Shown here one piece after another: positions 1 to 5,605 of a stretch of DNA of 5,628 bases (position 1 is its first letter; each line of letters begins with the position of its first letter). The stretch spans positions 1 through 5,628 of the forward strand of contig JBDTIZ010000231.1 of NCBI GenBank assembly GCA_039936115.1, given 5' to 3'. The notes under the pieces are model-generated. The model was given only the letters and a program-made list of their open reading frames with translations. It was not told the origin of the DNA and did no database searches. Origin of the DNA: DATIJJ01 sp039936115 (GTDB lineage: Bacteria; Pseudomonadota; Gammaproteobacteria; DSM-16500). The position numbers and the translations under genes are program-made.

Positions 1-8
1 TATTCCAG

Positions 9-29
9 ACCCCGCAACAAGTGCGGGGT
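9..29. repeat. GC-rich palindromic repeat (REP-like hairpin)
   Basis: A 7-bp perfect stem (ACCCCGC at 9-15, GCGGGGT at 23-29) closes the loop AACAAGT. It is preceded by TTCCAG, a flank often seen next to short dispersed palindromes in proteobacterial genomes. The hairpin at the other end of the window has the same ACAAG loop core and a CTGGA flank, so both may belong to one dispersed family. The right arm runs directly into the tandem array. It lies 3' of the minus-strand gene, but there is no T-tract on that strand to make it a clear terminator. Confidence 0.7.
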
Positions 30-187
30 GACAGGGTGATATAAACGGGGTGACAGGGTGGTGTAAACGGGATGACAGGGTGGTGTAAACGGGATGACAG
101 AGTGATATAAAGTGTGGCATGACCGGAGTGGTAAAAAATGTGATAACAGAGTGATATAAAGTGCGGGTTGACAGAAACAAGCGCGGG
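24..187. repeat. Degenerate tandem array, 22-bp period
   Basis: Four consecutive 22-bp units run 24-45, 46-67, 68-89 and 90-111. Each starts CGGG(G/A)TGACAG(G/A)GTG and ends in TAAA. A diverged 27-bp unit follows (112-138), then another 22-bp unit (139-160) and a partial one (161-174). The partial unit, GTGCGGGTTGACAG, differs by one base from 21-34, where the array begins. It is followed at 177-187 by ACAAGCGCGGG, a copy of the hairpin loop and right arm seen at 18-28. The array therefore looks like an expansion of the right half of the neighbouring palindrome. No ORF crosses it, and the units lack the spacer structure of CRISPR. Confidence 0.8.
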
Positions 188-220
188 ATTATGACAATAA
201 ATAGAGTACACAATTTTTAA

Positions 221-1172
221 TTAGATATGTTTCTTTACAACAGGTACCTTCGCCTCTGCAATCACTGTATTTGCTTTTTGTATGTTAAACTTCGGCAAAA
301 TCACCTTCAGAGTATTTATGTTGCATGCATCACCTCTAGTCTCCAACACTTCATGATCTTACATCCTATTAGTTCGGCTAAAATTAATTGTATTTCTTGT
401 TCTTGCTTGACAGGTGAAAACAAAACTCCCTTTACATACTTATCACAAATTGTAACCACTGGTTCAAAACGCCTGATTTTTACTTCATAATATTTACCGC
501 GAGGATTGAGAAATACTTCATGCGTTAGCGAACCTTCAATCAAAGGATTTTTTTTATCTAGTACAACTGGTTGTCTAGGATCTTTAGCTTTATTGTCATA
601 TATTTGATGGATAGTCACAGTTTCTTTTATGCTGACCATTTGGGTTTTCGGATTAAAATTCAATTCCCAGTTTTTAATTTTATCGTCTTCTTGCTGGCGC
701 ACACTAAATTGGTGCATATTTATTGAAGCTCTAGTATACCAATCAGCATAAAGCAAAGATGGAATGCTACCTGATGTAAATGTTGTTCAAAAAAATCTAA
801 AAAAGCTTTTTTTTCTCCGCTGGACATCGAAGAATCGATTAAATAAATCTCCCAAATCTTCCTTAAAAAATTTCCATGTTTAATCATTTCAAGTGCAGCT
901 TCGCGATTTTCATCTTTTAGCATCACTTCAGGAATTGTGTTTTGAGATAGTTGCTGCATGCACTCCTGTCTGAAGTTTTCTGCATCCTTACCAGATAAAT
1001 TATTCTTTTGGAGGAGGTATTCAATCACAATCAAATCGGATACTAAGAATCCATTTAGTTTTATAATATTACTGAACCTACACCAATCCTTTTGACAAGT
1101 CGTTACTGTGCCCTTGTTATATTGAACAAGGTCTTTAATATCAATAACCTTCCCCGTCCGTGATGAAGTCAT
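221..1172 (-). pseudogene. Unrecognised protein gene broken by two frameshifts
   Basis: The start is ATG at 1172-1170, with an excellent Shine-Dalgarno match (GAGGTGAT, 2 nt before ATG). The first frame gives residues MTSSRTGKVIDIKD to FFEQHLHQ, then loses sense and stops at 720. A second frame is open from about 786 to 316 (...SGSIPSLLYADWYTRAS...); its only formal start is a TTG inside the first frame, so it is a continuation rather than a gene. A third frame is open from about 358 to a TAA at 223-221 and reads ...LKVILPKFNIQKANTVIAEAK.... Both changes go the same way, as if one base was lost near 760-785 and another at 319-358. The 952 bp plus two would encode about 317 residues. No signal peptide or membrane segment is visible; the product looks soluble, mixed-charge and lysine-rich. 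I do not recognise the family. Sequencing errors or programmed frameshifting are alternatives; two independent breaks favour decay. Confidence 0.6.
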
Positions 1173-1212
1173 AAATCACCTCACTTCACACTCATAGATG
1201 GCTATTATTTAC

Positions 1213-1238
1213 AGTATAGGACAGATCATTGCGGTCAA
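1213..1238 (-). promoter_or_regulatory. Possible promoter of the broken minus-strand gene
   Basis: Read on the minus strand, TTGACC (1238-1233) matches the -35 consensus at five of six positions. TATACT (1218-1213) resembles a -10 element. The spacer is only 14 bp, shorter than ideal; a shifted -10 (TACTGT) would give 16 bp but matches less well. Transcription would begin about 35 bp before the ATG at 1172. Confidence 0.35.
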
Positions 1239-1263
1239 TTGAAAATAAACATATGATCTATAG

Positions 1264-1307
1264 CCTAGATAAAATTCTTAAAATAAGCCCGAATATCCTA
1301 GATAAAA
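1264..1307. repeat. Two 11-bp direct repeats, possible operator
   Basis: CCTAGATAAAA occurs at 1264-1274 and again exactly at 1297-1307. The start-to-start distance is 33 bp, about three helical turns. The first copy also forms an inverted repeat, ATCTA-N5-TAGAT (1256-1270). The pair sits in the 259-bp divergent region between the minus-strand gene and the symporter gene. Same-face spacing would suit a regulator bound as two cooperating units. No regulator is identified, and the local sequence is very AT-rich. Confidence 0.35.
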
Positions 1308-1381
1308 ATGAAATATACTGATTTTACTCACTATTTTCTGTATACTTTTTCTCTAATAAGTCAGTTATTGGCTATATTTTG

Positions 1382-1390
1382 TGGTAAAAT
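1382..1390 (+). promoter_or_regulatory. Extended -10 promoter for the symporter operon
   Basis: TGGTAAAAT (1382-1390) fits an extended -10 element (TGn followed by TAAAAT, five of six to TATAAT). There is no good -35 at 16-18 bp, which extended -10 promoters can tolerate. Transcription would start near 1397, leaving a leader of about 35 nt with AAGGGGAT at 1417-1424 as ribosome binding site. A weaker alternative is TATACT at 1341-1346. Confidence 0.4.
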
Positions 1391-1431
1391 ATTAATCAGT
1401 TTGTCGTATTTGTGCTAAGGGGATACTGAGC

Positions 1432-2700
1432 GTGATGACTAAAATTCTGAAAGGATGGTTCAAATTAGCTGGTTGGAAACAGATTATCTGCGGGCTAATT
1501 GCAGGCATTTTGACAGGTTTAATTTTGAAAGATAAAGCAGTTTATCTTCAACCTGTCGGTCTGATTTTTATTCGTATGATTCAAATGTTAGTTGTCCCAG
1601 TTGTAATGACAGCGATTGTTTGCGCGGTCATTTCCATCCAAGACATTAGCAAGATGGGAAAAATGCTAATAAAAGCATTAGGAATATACGGTTGCACGAT
1701 GGCAATCTCAGCAACTATCGGTATCTTAATTGCTAAAGGACTTAATGTTGGACATGGTTTTCTATTTTCAGCAACTGACAAAGTACCCGAAACGGTCGCG
1801 ACACATACACTTTCACTCGGTGAAGTGTTAATTAATTTTGTACCCACCAGTCCTGTGCAAGCATTCGCAACTAATAATGTGATGCAGATTTTATTCTTTG
1901 CATTTTTATTTGGTCTTGCATTACGACTGGTGGGAGATAAAGGAAAACCTGTGAAAGATTTATTTCTTTCACTCTCTGATGTTGTGTTCCGCTTTGCTCA
2001 ATTGGTTGTTGGATTCGCGCCATACGGCGTCTTTGCATTGATTGCAAGTGTTATTGGGCATTATGGAATTACTGCATTATTACCTTTGATAAAATTTGTT
2101 AGCGCTGTTTATCTCAGTTGCGGCATTTTAATTATTGTCATTTATGGATCTGGACTTATCCTTAATCGAATTAATCCAAAAGTTTTTTTTCGCAGTGTGA
2201 GTTCGGCATTAATCACTGCATTTACTACTTCTAGTAGTGCTGCAACCTTACCAGTCACTATGCGCTGTGCCCGTGAAAACCTTAAAATTAACCGTAGCGT
2301 GTCGGATTTCTTACTACCCTTGGGTGCAACTTTAAATTTAAATGGTCTGGCGATTTATCTTAGTGTTGCAACTATTTTTTCTGCAAATCTTTTTGGTATT
2401 ACACTTGGATTGTCACAATATTTTACCTTAGTTATCACTATCGTTTTTGCAGCAGCAGGCGCTGCCGCGATTCCAGGCTCAGGATTAATTGTGATGAGTG
2501 CGGTCATGACATCAGTTGGTGTACCTTTGGCTGCAATGCCCATTATAGCGGGTGTTGATCGATTTAATGATATGGCACAAACGATGACAAATGTTGCCGG
2601 TGATCTTTTTGCGACGACTTTGATTGCAAAAAGTGAAAAAATGATTGGTGTAGAAGATCAAACAACTACGACAGTGGATGCAGAGTTACAAGTCATCTAA
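1432..2700 (+). CDS. DAACS-family sodium:amino acid/dicarboxylate symporter
   Basis: This 422-residue inner-membrane protein has the complete fold of the dicarboxylate/amino acid:cation symporter family (GltP/GltPh, DctA, EAAT; usual length 400-440). It should import an organic acid or amino acid with sodium or protons. Helices 1-6 lie in about residues 14-245. Re-entrant loop HP1 carries the serine-rich TTSSSAATLP (265-274). TM7 has LPLGATLNLNG (295-305), HP2 has AAIPGSG (345-351), and TM8 has GVDRFNDMAQTMTNVAGD (374-391). Aligned to GltPh, TM8 residues D390, D394, N401 and D405 are kept (D376, D380, N387, D391), but the substrate-carboxylate arginine R397 is Gln383. The usual NMDGT of TM7 is NLNGL. 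Both changes argue against a simple glutamate/aspartate carrier and may mean a neutral substrate. The start is GTG at 1432, 9 nt after AAGGGG; ATG at 1435 is an alternative. It is probably co-transcribed with the BON gene 19 bp downstream. The family call is firm; the substrate is unknown. Confidence 0.93.
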   Translation: MMTKILKGWFKLAGWKQIICGLIAGILTGLILKDKAVYLQPVGLIFIRMIQMLVVPVVMTAIVCAVISIQDISKMGKMLIKALGIYGCTMAISATIGILIAKGLNVGHGFLFSATDKVPETVATHTLSLGEVLINFVPTSPVQAFATNNVMQILFFAFLFGLALRLVGDKGKPVKDLFLSLSDVVFRFAQLVVGFAPYGVFALIASVIGHYGITALLPLIKFVSAVYLSCGILIIVIYGSGLILNRINPKVFFRSVSSALITAFTTSSSAATLPVTMRCARENLKINRSVSDFLLPLGATLNLNGLAIYLSVATIFSANLFGITLGLSQYFTLVITIVFAAAGAAAIPGSGLIVMSAVMTSVGVPLAAMPIIAGVDRFNDMAQTMTNVAGDLFATTLIAKSEKMIGVEDQTTTTVDAELQVI

Positions 2701-2719
2701 GTACAAATAAGGGATTATC

Positions 2720-3274
2720 ATGAGCATTTTGAACATTGTTAAAAAATTTATTTTAACTTCCGCGCTAACTTTCACTCCTGCAATTTTTGCTAGTGCTGAT
2801 TTACCCACTGATGCTGAAATTGTTCCGAACCTTAAGGCTTTATTTGCTGCCGATAAAACAACCGCAGGTTTAAAAATTTCAATCTCTAGCAAAGGTGGTA
2901 TTGTTACCTTGGCAGGTAAAGTCGATACTGATGCTGAAGCGATTAGATTAATTCAAATTGCAGAAATGGCAACAGGCGTTGAAGATGTTATTACTGCAAA
3001 ACTCACTGCGATACAAAGTAAACATCGTATGACAGATACGACAATTACAACCAAAATAAAACTTAAATATATACGTGAAAAAGTTTTTGCTGACAAAGAT
3101 ATTGCTGTTATGGGTGTTGACGTTGAAACAGTCAATGGTGTCGCTCATCTGACTGGCACAGTGGATACTCAAACAGAAGCTGATAATGCGATTAAATTTG
3201 CTAAATCTATTCGTGGTGTTAAACAAGTAGATTCTAGGCTTGCGGTGCAAAAACCTGAAACGGTTGATGGTTAG
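2720..3274 (+). CDS. Exported protein with two BON domains (OsmY-like)
   Basis: This 184-residue protein starts with a typical Sec signal peptide: lysines at 8-9, a hydrophobic core at 10-23, and an Ala-Ser-Ala cleavage site at 24-26. The mature protein is almost entirely two BON domains, at about 31-96 and 105-176. Each ends in the characteristic pattern: GGIVTLAGKVDTDAEA with a following helix and GVEDVITAKL in the first, and NGVAHLTGTVDTQTEADNA with GVKQVDSRL in the second. BON domains bind or associate with membrane phospholipids; double-BON periplasmic proteins such as OsmY are tied to envelope and osmotic stress. ATG at 2720 follows AAGGGAT with good spacing. The 19-bp gap after the symporter stop and the lack of a promoter there point to one operon. 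A strong hairpin (3303-3330) follows the stop by 28 bp. Domain call firm; cellular role inferred from family. Confidence 0.92.
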   Translation: MSILNIVKKFILTSALTFTPAIFASADLPTDAEIVPNLKALFAADKTTAGLKISISSKGGIVTLAGKVDTDAEAIRLIQIAEMATGVEDVITAKLTAIQSKHRMTDTTITTKIKLKYIREKVFADKDIAVMGVDVETVNGVAHLTGTVDTQTEADNAIKFAKSIRGVKQVDSRLAVQKPETVDG

Positions 3275-3302
3275 ATTCTATTTCATTGATTTTGAAAAGC
3301 CT

Positions 3303-3330
3303 TGTTATTCCCGCCTTCGCGGGAATAACA
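3303..3330. terminator. Strong hairpin after the BON gene; terminator and/or palindromic repeat
   Basis: A perfect 12-bp stem (TGTTATTCCCGC at 3303-3314, GCGGGAATAACA at 3319-3330) closes a CTTC tetraloop. On the plus strand it is followed by ATCTTTTGTTGTT, a broken U-rich tail, so it can plausibly end the symporter-BON transcript. The core CCCGC..GCGGGAAT is also the style of dispersed palindromes common between proteobacterial genes, so it may be a REP-like element serving as terminator. Confidence 0.7.
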
Positions 3331-3366
3331 GATCTTTTGTTGTTCAATTATATTCGATTCCCATCT

Positions 3367-3400
3367 CTTAAGCTTCTCTTAAGCTTCCCTCAGTTAAAAT
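3367..3400 (+). promoter_or_regulatory. PmrA-type box and -10 element
   Basis: CTTAAG (3367-3372), five bases, CTTAAG (3378-3383) is a perfect match to the YTTAAK-N5-YTTAAK box recognised by the response regulator PmrA. The surrounding TCTTAAGCTTC is tandemly repeated twice (3366-3387), an 11-bp period that puts both half-sites on one DNA face. A -10 element TAAAAT (3395-3400) begins after an 11-bp gap, so the box covers the -35 region, as in activated PmrA promoters. The predicted start near 3407 leaves a leader of about 32 nt before the gene at 3439. The match is seen; binding by PmrA is inferred, and no regulator gene is in the window. Confidence 0.65.
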
Positions 3401-3438
3401 TGCAAACTCATTTAATCTATTATTGAAAAGGATATTCA

Positions 3439-4020
3439 ATGCTAACTAATTTACAAAGATCCCATACTTCCTCTGATTTAAACGTTGATGATGATGATGC
3501 GTGCAGTGTATGCATCACGACTGAATGTGCGAATGCATCATTCGCAGGCGCGTTAGGTGGCGCTATTGCTGGCGGTATTGGATTGGCTGCTGATGCTTTA
3601 CAAACCAAACTGGCAGTTGGAATGGATTTATTGACAGGCGCAACCTTTGGCTTAGTGATTGGTACTCCGGTTGGATTATCAATGAATTGTATTTATAAAA
3701 AATTTTACCGGACTAATTATGACGATGACATGGAATGTGTTGCACGAGCGTGCCTCACTGCACTTCCAGCTATTGTAAATGGCGCCGCCGTCTACGGCGT
3801 TGAAATACTAGGTGCGTACATTTTCGGTTTAACACCGCTTCAAGCTAAGATTGCAGCACCGCTTAGTGTAGCTGCTGTTTCGACTGTAGCTCGATTTGGT
3901 TGCTCCGTGAGTAGAAGCATATATAGTTTCTTTTCATCACGTTGCGGTACAACACCTGTTGTTCAAATGGAAAATGTAAATGACAAATTGTTGGTTAAAC
4001 CTAGAGGATATGTCATTTAA
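3439..4020 (+). CDS. Cysteine-rich four-segment membrane protein, unknown; candidate effector
   Basis: I do not recognise this 193-residue protein. ATG at 3439 follows AAGGA by 6 nt. The N-terminus is polar with an acidic patch (DDDD, 17-20) and a CSVC-x4-C cluster (22-30). Hydrophobic segments lie at about 34-53 (glycine-rich AGALGGAIAGGIG), 62-83, 103-130 and 136-155, so it is probably a membrane protein with two helical hairpins. The halves resemble each other: an acidic patch plus Cys (17-22; 95-100), LQTKLA (54-59) matching LQAKIA (134-139), and an Ile-Tyr pair ahead of a basic or aromatic stretch (85-86; 161-162). Eight cysteines in 193 residues is unusual. The C-terminal tail is polar and ends in hydrophobic YVI. 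The PmrA-type promoter upstream makes a Dot/Icm-type effector possible, but the tail lacks a clear glutamate-rich (E-block) signal. It stands alone between two hairpins, so it is a monocistronic unit. Confidence 0.8.
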   Translation: MLTNLQRSHTSSDLNVDDDDACSVCITTECANASFAGALGGAIAGGIGLAADALQTKLAVGMDLLTGATFGLVIGTPVGLSMNCIYKKFYRTNYDDDMECVARACLTALPAIVNGAAVYGVEILGAYIFGLTPLQAKIAAPLSVAAVSTVARFGCSVSRSIYSFFSSRCGTTPVVQMENVNDKLLVKPRGYVI

Positions 4021-4025
4021 TTAAT

Positions 4026-4061
4026 CTTTGTAGGGGCGAGCTTATGTTCGTCCCTACAAAG
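4026..4061. repeat. Long palindromic repeat after the membrane protein gene
   Basis: An inverted repeat of about 15 bp (arms 4026-4040 and 4047-4061, two G-T wobbles if read as RNA) closes the loop CTTATG. The arms read CTTTGTAGGGGCGAG and TTCGTCCCTACAAAG. Palindromes with TGTAGGGGCGA arms recur as dispersed elements in many bacterial genomes, from memory. It starts 5 bp after the stop codon at 4020 and could end that transcript, but there is no T-run after it on the plus strand. A dispersed element is the better label. Confidence 0.75.
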
Positions 4062-4092
4062 AACATCAGTTTAGATTTTAAGCATAAAAAAC

Positions 4093-4122
4093 TTGTCAAA
4101 AACATTCCGAATATGTTATAAA
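4093..4122 (+). promoter_or_regulatory. Promoter of the aromatic permease leader
   Basis: TTGTCA (4093-4098) matches the -35 consensus at five of six positions. It is followed after 18 bp by TATAAA (4117-4122), five of six to the -10 consensus. TGT directly before it makes an extended -10. Transcription would start near 4129, about 250 nt before the permease ATG at 4379. That unusually long leader is the reason to look for regulation by RNA or a leader peptide. Confidence 0.6.
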
Positions 4123-4128
4123 AAATTT

Positions 4129-4378
4129 ACTCTTTTATTTTTTAGTAGTTAAAAAAATATGACTGCATTACAAAACAACAGCTTAGTGATAGCTCATTCA
4201 ACTGCAAATACTGCAGTGGATGCTGTTGTTCAATTTACATATTTTTATTTCTATTTTGCCCCCCAAGGGCATTCATACTGATACACGCATAGATCATCAT
4301 TTTTTTTTCAAACCCTAAACACATTGTGTCATTCAAGTTTTGAATGATCGTATTGTTTTATTAAATAAGAGAAGTCAC
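4129..4378 (+). promoter_or_regulatory. Structured 5' leader of the permease mRNA
   Basis: This gene-free stretch can form several hairpins. A 9-bp stem pairs AACAACAGC (4174-4182) with GCTGTTGTT (4222-4230) and encloses ACTGCA-N5-TGCAGT (4201-4217). A 5-bp stem, TGCCC/GGGCA (4257-4271), sits right after the aromatic codons. An 8-bp stem, TCATTCAA/TTGAATGA (4329-4347), ends 31 nt before the ATG and is followed by a loosely U-rich stretch. A nine-T tract (4300-4308) has only a weak 4-bp stem before it. The parts suggest translation-coupled or structural control of the permease, but no canonical terminator is present. No known riboswitch was recognised. Confidence 0.35.
4159..4281 (+). CDS. Possible 40-residue Phe/Tyr-rich leader peptide
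   Basis: A small open frame begins ATG at 4159, about 30 nt after the predicted transcription start, and ends TGA at 4279-4281. Near its end it has Phe-Thr-Tyr-Phe-Tyr-Phe-Tyr-Phe (codons 4234-4257), seven aromatic codons in eight, then Ala-Pro. Leader peptides of attenuated aromatic operons, such as E. coli pheL and pheM, carry similar Phe or Phe/Tyr runs, and here the next gene is an aromatic amino acid permease. Against it: there is no Shine-Dalgarno sequence before the ATG, 40 residues is long for such a leader, and TTT/TAT codons arise easily in AT-rich spacer DNA. No other homology is seen. Treat as a candidate only. Confidence 0.3.
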   Translation: MTALQNNSLVIAHSTANTAVDAVVQFTYFYFYFAPQGHSY

Positions 4379-5563
4379 ATGAATAAAAAAGCGATAGGCA
4401 GTGTACTAATGATTTTGGGTACCTCGATTGGCGCAGGCATGCTCGCTTTGCCTGTCGTCACTGCACATGAAAATATATCTATGTCATTAATGTTACTTTT
4501 ATCTAGTTGGATTGTGATGACCCTGGGAGCGTTAAGTTTATTGGAAGTCAATTTATGGCTAAAACCCGGTACAGATCTAATTAGTATGACGCGAGCAACA
4601 CTCGGTGTGCCAGGTAAAATTTTAACTTGGATTATTTATTTATTATTGTTATACAGTTTAATCTGCGCTTATTTATCCGGCACCAGTGATATTCTTAAAA
4701 CATTGTTAACAAATATCGATATCAACATACCTCAATGGTTAGCCACGCTCATCAGTTTAGCAATAGTAAGCACTATTGTGGGGCGAGGTATTGGATCAGT
4801 TGACCTTGTCAATCGCGGTTTATTATCTGTTAAACTAATTGCTTATCTTATTTTAATTGCGCTCACATCAAGTCATTTAAACTTAAATTGGGCATTTCAA
4901 GGTGATTATCAATGGCATGACGATGCAATGATGTTAATGCTGACTTCATTTGGATTTGCCATCATTATCCCCAGTTTGCGAACTTATTTAGATAGCGATC
5001 AAAAACTATTAAAAAAAGTGGTATTAATTGGCAGTCTATTACCTTTACTCATTTATACTGTCTGGATTATTGTGATTCAAAGCATTATTCCACGCCAGGG
5101 TACAGGTGGTTTGATTGACATGATTACGTCTCCGCAAACTAACTCTATGCTTATGCAGAGTATTAGTCTGGTTTTACATACTTCAATTTCGACCCAAATT
5201 ACCAAATTATTTATTTCAATTTGTGCCGTCACTTCATTTCTTGGTGTTTCAATTTGCCTCACTAATTTTGTTGCTGATGGCTTGAATACAGCAACACATA
5301 CTAAATCGAAATTACTAGTGTATGCTGTCAGTTATCTGCCGCCATTACTAATCGTATTTATTTCACCGGGTATCTTTATCCGTGCGCTTAGTTATGCAGG
5401 AATTTTGTGTTTGCTATTACTCATTATAATTCCGCTGGCAATGCTTTACGTTGGTAGATATAAATTAAATCTGGAGCGTAATCAAATTATGCCTGGTGGG
5501 AAAAAAGTTATTATTGGATTATTAATTTTGGGGGTTGGTTTGCTTTTGATTAATCTGTTCTAA
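4379..5563 (+). CDS. Aromatic amino acid permease (HAAAP family, TyrP/Mtr/TnaB type)
   Basis: This 394-residue inner-membrane transporter belongs to the hydroxy/aromatic amino acid permease family, which takes up tyrosine or tryptophan with protons (E. coli TyrP, Mtr and TnaB are about 400-415 residues). TM1 holds the family signature GTSIGAGMLALP (14-25), the unwound substrate-site helix of the LeuT-like fold. Further matches are TSFGFAIIIPSLRTYL (189-204) and SFLGVSICLTNFVADG (286-301). About eleven hydrophobic segments span residues 7-393. Most family members, from memory, have His after SFGF; here it is Ala194. The start is ATG at 4379, preceded by AAGAGAAG; an upstream TTG at 4340 is in frame, but it adds a polar stretch and falls in a hairpin. 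The gene is full length and probably transcribed alone from 4093-4122 with a 250-nt leader. TyrP-like is the best guess; tryptophan transport cannot be excluded. Confidence 0.93.
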   Translation: MNKKAIGSVLMILGTSIGAGMLALPVVTAHENISMSLMLLLSSWIVMTLGALSLLEVNLWLKPGTDLISMTRATLGVPGKILTWIIYLLLLYSLICAYLSGTSDILKTLLTNIDINIPQWLATLISLAIVSTIVGRGIGSVDLVNRGLLSVKLIAYLILIALTSSHLNLNWAFQGDYQWHDDAMMLMLTSFGFAIIIPSLRTYLDSDQKLLKKVVLIGSLLPLLIYTVWIIVIQSIIPRQGTGGLIDMITSPQTNSMLMQSISLVLHTSISTQITKLFISICAVTSFLGVSICLTNFVADGLNTATHTKSKLLVYAVSYLPPLLIVFISPGIFIRALSYAGILCLLLLIIIPLAMLYVGRYKLNLERNQIMPGGKKVIIGLLILGVGLLLINLF

Positions 5564-5605
5564 GGTTTTTGCAGTGGCGAAGATATTAAGGCCAAATTGA
5601 CTGGA

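Noticed and set aside
24..174. CRISPR array
   Set aside because: The units are contiguous 22-bp tandem copies without unique spacers, and no cas gene is present.
227..490. Plus-strand open frame of 87 residues
   Set aside because: It overlaps the minus-strand gene remnant, has no ribosome binding site, and its cysteine- and serine-rich translation looks like an antisense shadow.
316..756. Separate gene starting at TTG 756
   Set aside because: The start is inside the preceding frame, has no ribosome binding site, and the protein-like sequence continues upstream of it, so it is better read as part of the frameshifted gene.
2948..3250. Minus-strand frames opposite the BON gene
   Set aside because: They are shadows of a well-supported plus-strand gene with signal peptide and two BON domains.
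4279..4308. Intrinsic terminator at the nine-T tract
   Set aside because: Only a 4-bp TGAT/ATCA stem precedes the T-run, with a 10-nt loop and no GC-rich arm; too weak to call.
4340..4378. TTG start at 4340 for the permease
   Set aside because: It adds 13 polar residues before a canonical TM1 start, has no ribosome binding site and lies within the 4329-4347 hairpin; ATG at 4379 is better.
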